Part shown: positions 44,254-51,126 of the stretch, one piece after another
How the letters are laid out: each line of letters begins with the position of its first letter
Position numbering within the stretch: the first letter of the stretch is position 1
NCBI RefSeq assembly: GCF_002251795.1
Contig: NZ_NOXU01000030.1
Location: 248,001 to 312,000 of the forward strand
DNA from: Niveispirillum lacus
GTDB taxonomy: Bacteria > Pseudomonadota > Alphaproteobacteria > Azospirillales > Azospirillaceae
Length of the DNA: 64,000 nucleotides
Direction of reading: 5' to 3'
Translations under genes and position numbers: made by a program
The notes under the pieces: generated by a model
Told to the model about the DNA's origin: nothing
Databases searched by the model: none
The model's input: the letters and a program-made list of their open reading frames with translations, nothing else

Positions 44254-45075
44254 TCAACGCTCAAACAGCCAGTTCATCTTGCTGTTGCCAAAGGCCCGAT
44301 AACCCGCCTGCTTCAATCGGCCCAGCAGGTCACCGGTCCAGCTCTCTTCCGACCGTTCGATGATAATCACACGCGGCCACAGGCTTTCCGGCGCCTGATC
44401 GAAGAAGGGCAGCAGGGCCTTGTCTTCTGACCCTTCAATATCGATTTTCAGTACATCAATCTGGGTGATCCCAATCTCCGTCAATACATCGACCAGGGGG
44501 CGGACCCGCACCGGTGTGCTGGCGCCACCATGGTCACGCACCAGGGACGATCCGCCCAGATTGCTGGTGTCCAGATAAAGCCCCATCACCCCTTCTTCGG
44601 CGCCAATGGCGCAATCGGCATGGGTGATGATGGCGTCCGTGCGGTTCAGCGACAGATTGAACCGCAGGCGCCGTATCGCCTCCGGCCCCGGTTCCACCGC
44701 CAGGATACGCCCGGCGGGCCCCAGTAGACGAGCGGCGTTCAAGGTATAGAGCCCCACATTGGCCCCGATATCGACAAAGGTGCCGCCGCGCGGCAGCCGT
44801 GTGGCCAGCAGCGCCATTTCCTCGGGATCGAAGAATTGCGGCATGAACAGGAATTTGCGTTCCCCGACATTGTCGCCGGGATGCAGACGCAGATGAAGGC
44901 CATGCACCGCCACATCGAAGACCGGCCCCTGGATCAGCACGGCGATCTTACGCAGCAACAGGGCGAGCCGCCGCCCCACCGGTGTCGCCGGCAATCCCTG
45001 GCAGACGTCGGTGAGCAGCCGGGGCAGGGTGCCGGGGGCATAAGTACCAAAAGGCGGCTCCTGAACCTTGCTCAA
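44254..45075 (-). CDS. FkbM-family methyltransferase (1)
   Basis: 273 residues beginning at TTG 45075, with GGGAGAA eight or nine bases upstream; the nearby ATG is out of frame. SAM-binding FVDIGANVGLYTLNAARLLG, then VEPGPEA and the second motif DVLKIDIEGSEDKALLPF define the FkbM family. Such enzymes O-methylate sugars, often in surface polysaccharides, or occasionally proteins. It is divergent from potF. A second FkbM gene lies 1.8 kb away beyond potF, but similarity between the two is only at family level. Confidence 0.88.
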   Translation of the reverse strand: MSKVQEPPFGTYAPGTLPRLLTDVCQGLPATPVGRRLALLLRKIAVLIQGPVFDVAVHGLHLRLHPGDNVGERKFLFMPQFFDPEEMALLATRLPRGGTFVDIGANVGLYTLNAARLLGPAGRILAVEPGPEAIRRLRFNLSLNRTDAIITHADCAIGAEEGVMGLYLDTSNLGGSSLVRDHGGASTPVRVRPLVDVLTEIGITQIDVLKIDIEGSEDKALLPFFDQAPESLWPRVIIIERSEESWTGDLLGRLKQAGYRAFGNSKMNWLFER

Positions 45076-45128
45076 AACATGTTCTCCCGATGGTGGAAAC
45101 TGCCTCTGAAACGGGCATCTGCGCCGCG

Positions 45129-45169
45129 CTTATGCCATAGGACATAGGGTGTCGCATCTCCTTATGCCA
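45129..45169. repeat. Direct repeats of CTTATGCCA
   Basis: CTTATGCCA occurs at 45129-45137 and 45161-45169, 32 bp apart (three helical turns), in the FkbM/potF divergent promoter. CATAGG is also repeated just after the first copy. Possible binding sites for a regulator of either gene. Confidence 0.4.
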
Positions 45170-45188
45170 CAAGGCAAATCCATCGTGA

Positions 45189-45217
45189 TTGACAAGCACC
45201 CGGCGCCTATGTGCAAT
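45189..45217 (+). promoter_or_regulatory. Probable sigma-70 promoter of potF
   Basis: TTGACA (45189-45194), a 17-bp spacer and TGCAAT (45212-45217). The -35 is perfect, and the -10 matches TATAAT at four of six positions. It lies 90 bp before the potF start. Confidence 0.5.
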
Positions 45218-45306
45218 GCCCGCTGTCCAGGGCGCTGCGGCAGTGGCGCTCACCTACCGGGGCGATCCCGTGCCAAGCGGGCGTCCGATCTGATTGGGGG
45301 TCCTTG

Positions 45307-46401
45307 ATGAAGCTGAAGCATGTGATCGGCGCCGTCGGCATGGTCGCGGCCGTCGCCATCGGCCAGACGGCCATGGCCCAGGAAAAGAAGGTCAACATCT
45401 ATAACTGGGCTGACTATATCGGCGAAACGACGCTGGATGACTTCACCAAGGCCACCGGCATCAAGACGCAGTATGACGTCTTCACTGATCTCGAAACCCT
45501 GGAATCGAAGCTGCTGGTGGGTAATTCCGGCTATGACGTGGCGATGCCATCGGCCGAACCGACCATGCGCAAGCTGATCCAGGCCAAGGCCATCCAGAAG
45601 CTGGACAAGTCCAAGATCCCCAACCTGAAGAATCTCGATCCGGAGCTGATGAAGCTGGTCGAATCGACCGACCCCGGCAATGAATATGGTGTCATCTACC
45701 AATGGGGCACCATCGGCATCGGCTATAATGTCGAGAAGGTGAAAGAACTGCTGCCCAACGCCCCGACCGATAGCTGGCAGTTGGTCATGAACCCCGAAAA
45801 CGCCAAAAAGCTGGCGGCGTGCGGCATTGTCTTCCTGGACAGCCAGACGGACATCCTGCCGTCGGTGTTCAAGTCGCAGGGTCTGGACCCGAATTCGGAA
45901 AATTCCGAAGACACCAAGAAGGCCGAAGCGGCCATGCTGGCCATCCGCCCGCATATCAAGACGTTTGTGCCCTCGGTCATTGACCCGCTGGCCACCGGCG
46001 ATGCCTGCGTCGCCGTTGGGTATTCGGGCGACGTGTTCCAGGCCGCGGCGCGCGCCGAAGAGGCCAAGGCCAAATTCTCCATCGCCTATTCCATCCCCAA
46101 GGAAGGCGCCCAGGTCTGGTTCGACATGGCCACCATCCCGGCGGGCGCCAATGTCGCCACGGCCTCGGCCTTTATCAACTATGTTCTGGAGCCCAAGGTG
46201 ATGGCCGGCATCAGCGACTTTGTCGCCTATGCCAATGCCGTTCCCGCCTCCTGGAAGCTGATGAGCCCGGATGTCGCCAACAATCCGGCCATCTTCCCGC
46301 CCAAGGACGTGATGGCCAAGATGTTCACCGTCAAGCAGATCAGCCAGAAGGCGGAACGCGAACGGACCCGCACCTGGACCCGGATCAAGACCGGCCGCTG
46401 A
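45307..46401 (+). CDS. potF: Putrescine-binding periplasmic protein
   Basis: 364 residues from ATG 45307, with a signal peptide (cleaved after QTAMA). The chain closely follows E. coli PotF: VNIYNWADYIGETTLDDF, YDVFTDLETLESKLL, GTIGIGYNVEKVKE, CVAVGYSGDVFQAA, FSIAYSIPKEGAQ and FPPKDVMAKMFTVK. It captures putrescine (perhaps other polyamines) in the periplasm for the PotGHI importer encoded 1.7 kb downstream. The operon is unusual in being split by an FkbM methyltransferase gene. A strong terminator directly follows potF, so potGHI need another promoter. Confidence 0.93.
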   Translation: MKLKHVIGAVGMVAAVAIGQTAMAQEKKVNIYNWADYIGETTLDDFTKATGIKTQYDVFTDLETLESKLLVGNSGYDVAMPSAEPTMRKLIQAKAIQKLDKSKIPNLKNLDPELMKLVESTDPGNEYGVIYQWGTIGIGYNVEKVKELLPNAPTDSWQLVMNPENAKKLAACGIVFLDSQTDILPSVFKSQGLDPNSENSEDTKKAEAAMLAIRPHIKTFVPSVIDPLATGDACVAVGYSGDVFQAAARAEEAKAKFSIAYSIPKEGAQVWFDMATIPAGANVATASAFINYVLEPKVMAGISDFVAYANAVPASWKLMSPDVANNPAIFPPKDVMAKMFTVKQISQKAERERTRTWTRIKTGR

Positions 46402-46462
46402 TGGAGCTGCTGTAACACCAGGCTCCACCAATCCGGAGCGGGGTGTCCATTTAAGTCTGTGG

Positions 46463-46495
46463 AAAAGGCCGGGGAGCTGTCCCCGGCCTTTTCTT
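46463..46495 (+). terminator. Intrinsic terminator of potF
   Basis: AAAAGGCCGGGGA (46463-46475) pairs with TCCCCGGCCTTTT (46480-46492) around a GCTG loop. Confidence 0.92.
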
Positions 46496-46804
46496 TATGG
46501 GCGGTGGAAATCAGCTCACTCTCACCGGGAAGAACAGAAGGTTCCCGACAAGCCCCAGGACCCGCAGCTTCTGATCGCCGATAATTGCATCTCTGGTCAT
46601 TTCAGCCTGGCGCCATGGCCAGAGTTATAGACGGTGCGGCGTTCGCCCTGCCCACCGGACGGGCGGCCCTGCGGTGCCCCGGTGCTCTGCTGAACGATCC
46701 GTTTGCCAGGCCGCAAGGCCCGTATCCTGTTGCGGTTCCGGCGGTTGGCCCCGTCATCGCGGCCGGTGCGCGCCTGCTATCCGCTTGATTTGTCCGTGGC
46801 CCTC

Positions 46805-46820
46805 TGGCACGCCAGTAGCA
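46805..46820 (+). promoter_or_regulatory. Sigma-54 promoter, near-consensus
   Basis: TGGCACG-CCAG-TAGCA: the -24 box is perfect, the -12 box has one mismatch (TAGCA for TTGCA), and GG-N10-GC spacing is exact. It lies 32 bp before the FkbM start at 46852, leaving room for the ribosome site at 46841. Confidence 0.65.
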
Positions 46821-46851
46821 GGGCGTGTCGGGGGGCGGACGGAGAGCGGTG

Positions 46852-47706
46852 ATGGAACAACAGGCACGGCGGATGTTCAACGATCTGGCGGGGACCCAGG
46901 TCAAGATCAAGGTTGTCGATATCGGGGCCAACCCGATCGATGGTGATCCGCCTTATGGCGCCATGCTGCGGCGCGGTGAAGCGAGTGTTGTCGGATTTGA
47001 ACCCAATCCGTCGGCCCTTGCGCTTCTCAATGAACGCAAGGGTCCGGACGAGACTTATCTGCCCAACGCCGTCGGTGATGGTCGGCGCCACACGCTGCAT
47101 GTCTGCCAGGCCCCTGGCATGACCTCTCTTCTGGAACCCAACCCGGAGGTCCTGGACATGTTCCATGGCTTCCCTGACTGGGGGCGTGTGCTGGAGCGGG
47201 TGGAGGTTGATACGGTCCGCCTGGACGATCTGCCGGAAACGGCCGGTATCGACATGGTGAAGATCGATATCCAAGGGGGTGAATTGCTGGTGCTGCGCAA
47301 TGCGGTCGAGCGTTTGCGTGACGCCGTGGTCATCCAGACGGAGATCGAATTCCTGCCCATGTACAAGAACCAGCCGCTATTCAGCGATGTGGAACAGTTC
47401 CTGCGCGGGCAGGGTTTTGTTTTTCACCGGTTTTTCCCGCTGATCAGCCGGGTGTTCAAGCCCGTGATGGTGGGGGGCAATATCTATGGCGGACATAGCC
47501 AGCAGGTCTGGGGCGATGGCATTTTTGTGCGCGATTTCATCACGTTCGACGGTTATTCGGACGACAAGCTGCTCGCCGCGGCCGCCATTGTCCATAACTG
47601 CTACGATTCGGTCGATCTCAGCCTGCGGCTCCTGAAGGAGTATGACCGGCGACGCGGCACCAATCTCGGCTCTACTTACTTTGATGCGTTCAGCGGCGGG
47701 GCGTGA
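46852..47706 (+). CDS. FkbM-family methyltransferase (2)
   Basis: 284 residues from ATG 46852, with GGAGAG five bases upstream. KVVDIGANPIDGDPPYG is a variant SAM motif that replaces the usual second glycine region with NPIDG, followed by GFEPNPSALALLNERKG, and MVKIDIQGGELLVL is the second FkbM motif. The C-terminal part (VMVGGNIYGGHSQQVWGDG) is typical of FkbM proteins linked to TPR/glycosyltransferase clusters in alphaproteobacteria. The sigma-54-like promoter and location inside the pot locus are both unusual. It probably methylates a surface sugar; the exact acceptor is unknown. Confidence 0.88.
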   Translation: MEQQARRMFNDLAGTQVKIKVVDIGANPIDGDPPYGAMLRRGEASVVGFEPNPSALALLNERKGPDETYLPNAVGDGRRHTLHVCQAPGMTSLLEPNPEVLDMFHGFPDWGRVLERVEVDTVRLDDLPETAGIDMVKIDIQGGELLVLRNAVERLRDAVVIQTEIEFLPMYKNQPLFSDVEQFLRGQGFVFHRFFPLISRVFKPVMVGGNIYGGHSQQVWGDGIFVRDFITFDGYSDDKLLAAAAIVHNCYDSVDLSLRLLKEYDRRRGTNLGSTYFDAFSGGA

Positions 47707-47980
47707 CGGTCTTTCCCGTCTGATCCCAGCGGCACCGCACCCGCACCACCTTGATCCAGTTGCCGACAGCATAAGGATGGGTGGCGATGGCAAAGATACT
47801 GGCCATCGCCACAGCCGCCGCCCGGGCCGCCGTTTCATGCAGCTATTGCCCGGCACGCGCCATCCGTTCCCGCAGTAACCCTATGTCGGGTGACAGGCAG
47901 TCATCCTGGTTCCCATGTGGGTGGTATCCCTGTAACGAACTTTCATGAAAAGTGCCGCTGGCCGCACGCTCCCCCTATCC
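47690..47980 (-). pseudogene. Possible broken small gene with an internal TAG
   Basis: In one minus-strand frame, ...PDIGLLRERMARAGQ is followed by TAG (47843-47845) and then LHETAARAAAVAMASIFAIA through VGNWIKVVRVRCRWDQTG, ending at TGA 47690-47692. Reading through the TAG gives continuous alpha-helix-like, protein-like sequence, as if CAG had become TAG. No ATG, GTG or TTG start is found upstream before the frame is closed, so it is either a decayed remnant or chance. The 38-residue part after the stop, from ATG, could be a small ORF by itself. Confidence 0.3.
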
Positions 47981-48070
47981 GTCCGGCTATGGTCGCGTGT
48001 AGAATTGTGCGGTGCGTGAAACAGCACGCCGCCTACCGATATCGCCAACCGGACAGGGACAGACACGGAC
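47707..48070. other. Gap between FkbM and potG
   Basis: 364 bp, carrying the possible broken small gene on the minus strand. It must also contain the potGHI promoter, unless these are read through from the FkbM gene; I found no clear -35/-10 pair. Confidence 0.45.
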
Positions 48071-49225
48071 ATGGCCAATGCGCAGCCCTCGCGGACCCAG
48101 ACCAAGTTGGAACCTTGGCGGGACCCGAATGAGAAGCCCTATGTCCGTATCGAAAAGGTGACGAAGAAGTTCGGCGATTTCACCGCCGTTGACGATGTTT
48201 CCTTGTCGATCTATCGCGGCGAATTCTTTTCCCTGCTGGGTGGTTCCGGGTCCGGCAAGACCACGCTGTTGCGTATGCTGGCGGGGTTTGAACGCCCGAC
48301 CGAGGGCAAGATTTTCATCGACGGTGTCGATATGTCCAACGTGCCGCCTTATGAGCGGCCGGTGAACATGATGTTCCAGTCCTACGCCCTGTTCCCGCAT
48401 ATGACGGTGGAGGCCAACATCGCCTTTGGCCTGCATCAGGACAAGGTGCCGGCGGCAGAGATCAAGGAACGGGTGGCTGACGCCCTCAACCTTGTGCAGT
48501 TGGGTCAGTTCGGCAAACGCAAGCCGCATCAGCTTTCGGGCGGACAGCGGCAGCGTGTGGCGCTCGCGCGCGCCCTGGTCAAACGGCCGAAGCTGCTGTT
48601 GCTGGACGAACCGCTGGGGGCCTTGGACAAGAAGCTGCGCGAGCAAACCCAGTTTGAACTGGTCAATATCCAGGAAAAGGTCGGCATTACCTTTGTGGTC
48701 GTCACCCATGACCAGGAGGAGGCGATGACCATGTCGTCGCGCATCGCCGTGATGAACCGCGGCTACATCGCCCAGATCGGTACCCCGACCGAGATCTATG
48801 AATATCCCAATAGCCGGATGACGGCGGAATTCATCGGGTCGGTCAACATGTTCCATGGCCGTATCCTGGAAAGTGAGCCCGACCATTCCCTGATCCGGTC
48901 GGATGAGGCGAACTGCGATCTTTATGTCTCCCACCCCGGGCATCTGGCCCCCGGAACGGAATGCTGGGTGGCGGTACGCCCGGAAAAGGTCACCATCAGC
49001 AAGGAGCCACCACCCACGGGCGATGGTCGCAACCAGGCCAACGGCGTGGTGAAGGAAATTGCCTATCTGGGTGACGTGTCCATTTACGAAATCCTGCTCG
49101 ACACGGGCAAGCGGGTGCGGGTGACCGCCCCTATGGTGACCCGCCGCACCGAAATGCCCATTACCTGGGAAGACCGGGTCTATCTGACCTGGCGGCCGTT
49201 CGCCGGCAGCGTCCTGACCAACTGA
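48071..49225 (+). CDS. potG: Putrescine ABC transporter ATP-binding protein
   Basis: 384 residues. Walker A GGSGSGKTTLLRML, the signature LSGGQRQRVALARAL, Walker B LLLLDEPLGALDKK and the switch His in VVVTHDQEEAMTMS are all intact. A C-terminal regulatory TOBE domain follows (ECWVAVRPEKVTIS). It powers import of putrescine with PotH and PotI. It precedes potH by 24 bp. Confidence 0.93.
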   Translation: MANAQPSRTQTKLEPWRDPNEKPYVRIEKVTKKFGDFTAVDDVSLSIYRGEFFSLLGGSGSGKTTLLRMLAGFERPTEGKIFIDGVDMSNVPPYERPVNMMFQSYALFPHMTVEANIAFGLHQDKVPAAEIKERVADALNLVQLGQFGKRKPHQLSGGQRQRVALARALVKRPKLLLLDEPLGALDKKLREQTQFELVNIQEKVGITFVVVTHDQEEAMTMSSRIAVMNRGYIAQIGTPTEIYEYPNSRMTAEFIGSVNMFHGRILESEPDHSLIRSDEANCDLYVSHPGHLAPGTECWVAVRPEKVTISKEPPPTGDGRNQANGVVKEIAYLGDVSIYEILLDTGKRVRVTAPMVTRRTEMPITWEDRVYLTWRPFAGSVLTN

Positions 49226-49249
49226 CCGGGCGGGAAGGGGGGCTGAGAC

Positions 49250-50194
49250 ATGGCCGAAACAATTCAAAGCGAAATGCGCCATACAGGGTTTCTGGGCCTG
49301 TTGCAGCGGGTCGGACTGTCGGGCCGGGCGCTGGTCATGGCCGTGCCCTACGCCTGGCTGCTGCTGTTCTTTCTGATCCCGTTCCTGATCGTCCTGAAGA
49401 TCGCGCTGGCCGAAAGCCAGATGGCGATCCCGCCCTTCACGTCACTGATTGAGAATGTGGAGGAGCTGAAATACCAGATCACGGTCACCTTCTATAACTT
49501 CCATTACATGGTGACCGACGATCTCTATATCGTTGCCTATCTGAACAGCCTGAAGATCGCCTTCATCTCCACCATCTGCTGCCTGCTGCTGGGCTATCCG
49601 GTTGCCTACGCCATTGCTAAGGCGGACCCGAAATGGCGGGCCCCTTTGCTGATGCTGATCATCCTGCCGTTCTGGACCAGTTTCCTGATCCGCGTCTATG
49701 CCTGGATCGGCATCCTGTCCAATAATGGCGTGCTCAATAACGTGTTGTTATGGCTGGGGATTATTGATCAGCCTTTACAGATACTGTACACGCCGGTGGC
49801 GACCTATATCGGCATCACCTATTCCTATCTGCCCTTCATGATCCTGCCGCTCTATTCGACGCTGGAGAAGCTGGACAATACCCTGCTGGAAGCAGCCGCG
49901 GATTTGGGCTGCCCACCCTGGAAGGCGTTCTTGAAGATCACGCTGCCCCTGTCCGTGCCGGGCATGATCGCCGGCTCACTGCTGGTCTTTATCCCGGCCA
50001 CTGGTGAGTTCGTCATCCCCGAACTGCTTGGGGGGCCGGATACGTTGATGATCGGGCGTACCTTGTGGACAGAATTCTTCAATAACCGTGATTGGCCGTT
50101 GGCATCCGCCGTGGCCGTTGCCTTGCTGTTGTTCCTGGTCGTGCCGATCATGATCTTCCAGAACGTGCAGGGTAAGCAGGGAGGGCACCCGTAA
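49250..50194 (+). CDS. potH: Putrescine ABC transporter permease
   Basis: 314 residues with six membrane segments, and the EAA loop EAAADLGCPPWKAFLKITLP that contacts PotG. ATG 49250 has GGGGGG nine bases upstream. The stop overlaps the potI start (TAATG at 50192-50196). It forms the channel with PotI. Confidence 0.92.
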   Translation: MAETIQSEMRHTGFLGLLQRVGLSGRALVMAVPYAWLLLFFLIPFLIVLKIALAESQMAIPPFTSLIENVEELKYQITVTFYNFHYMVTDDLYIVAYLNSLKIAFISTICCLLLGYPVAYAIAKADPKWRAPLLMLIILPFWTSFLIRVYAWIGILSNNGVLNNVLLWLGIIDQPLQILYTPVATYIGITYSYLPFMILPLYSTLEKLDNTLLEAAADLGCPPWKAFLKITLPLSVPGMIAGSLLVFIPATGEFVIPELLGGPDTLMIGRTLWTEFFNNRDWPLASAVAVALLLFLVVPIMIFQNVQGKQGGHP

Positions 50195-51027
50195 TGCCGA
50201 AATCCTGGTTCCTGCGTTTTGGCCTGATGATCGGCCTGCTGTTCTTGTACATCCCGATCATCCTGCTGATCGTGCTGTCCTTCAACGACAACCGCTCGGT
50301 CTCTGTCTGGTCGGAGTTCTCCTTCCGCTGGTATGGCGAACTGATGCGTGATGAACAGCTTCTGTCGGCGGCTTGGCTGTCAGTGCGTGTGGCGTTCATT
50401 TCCGCCAGCTTTGCCGTCGTTCTGGGCACGCTGGCCGGCATGATGCTGGCGCGCTTCGGGGCGTTCAAAGGTCGGGCCCTGTTTTCCGGCATGGTGTCGG
50501 CGCCGTTGGTGATGCCGGAAGTGATCATGGGCCTGTCGCTGCTGCTGCTGTTTGTCAGCATGGAACAAATGCTGGGCTGGCCCGAAGGGCGCGGCATGCT
50601 GACCATTATCCTGGCCCATATCACCTTCACCATGTCGTTTGTGACCGTGGTGGTGCAATCGCGGCTGGTCTCCATGGATGCCAGCCTGGAAGAGGCGGCG
50701 ATGGATCTGGGCGCACGGCCGGCCAAGGTGTTTTTTGTCATCACCTTGCCGCTGATTGCCCCTGCCATTGTCTCAGGCTGGCTGTTGGCCTTCACGCTTT
50801 CGCTGGATGATCTGGTGATCACCAGCTTCGTCTCGGGGCCCGGCTCAACCACGCTGCCGCAGATCGTGTTCTCTTCTGTCCGCCTTGGCCTGTCGCCCAA
50901 GATCAACGCGCTGGCTACCATTGTGGTCGCTATCGTGGCCATCGGCATTATCTGCGCCGGCATCTATAATGCGCGGCAGGAAAAGGCCCGGCAGCGCGAC
51001 GAACAGATGGCGCAGCAGGGCGGGTAA
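50194..51027 (+). CDS. potI: Putrescine ABC transporter permease
   Basis: 277 residues with six membrane segments, and the EAA loop EAAMDLGARPAKVFFVITLP. It starts one base before the potH stop ends. Ends with a charged cytoplasmic tail (NARQEKARQRDEQMAQQGG). A bidirectional terminator follows. Confidence 0.92.
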   Translation: MPKSWFLRFGLMIGLLFLYIPIILLIVLSFNDNRSVSVWSEFSFRWYGELMRDEQLLSAAWLSVRVAFISASFAVVLGTLAGMMLARFGAFKGRALFSGMVSAPLVMPEVIMGLSLLLLFVSMEQMLGWPEGRGMLTIILAHITFTMSFVTVVVQSRLVSMDASLEEAAMDLGARPAKVFFVITLPLIAPAIVSGWLLAFTLSLDDLVITSFVSGPGSTTLPQIVFSSVRLGLSPKINALATIVVAIVAIGIICAGIYNARQEKARQRDEQMAQQGG

Positions 51028-51073
51028 TGCACTGGTCCTGATTGGGCTTTGTTTGGAAGACCAGGCAAAAAAC

Positions 51074-51105
51074 AACCCCGGCGGAACTGCTTCCGCCGGG
51101 GTTTT
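51074..51105. terminator. Bidirectional intrinsic terminator
   Basis: AACCCCGGCGGAA (51074-51086) pairs perfectly with TTCCGCCGGGGTT (51091-51103), with T-runs on both sides. It serves potI (+) and the TonB receptor gene (-). Confidence 0.92.
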
Positions 51106-51126
51106 GCTTGTCCTGCGGCAACCGGG

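Larger units (their letters stand above)
46402..46851. other. Intergenic region with the potF terminator and FkbM promoter
   Basis: 450 bp. The potF terminator lies at 46463-46495 and a sigma-54-like promoter at 46805-46820. Between them I see a GC-rich stretch with an open frame (46585-46788) that has no recognisable features, so I do not call it a gene. Confidence 0.55.

Noticed and set aside
45100-45160. Sigma-54 site for the first FkbM gene
   Set aside because: On the minus strand TGGCATAAG is followed by GG-N10-GC spacing, but the -12 box lacks TTGC; random GG-N10-GC is frequent in this GC-rich DNA.
46585-46788. Small plus-strand open frame between potF and FkbM
   Set aside because: No ribosome site, no conserved motif, proline/alanine-rich composition typical of non-coding GC-rich DNA.
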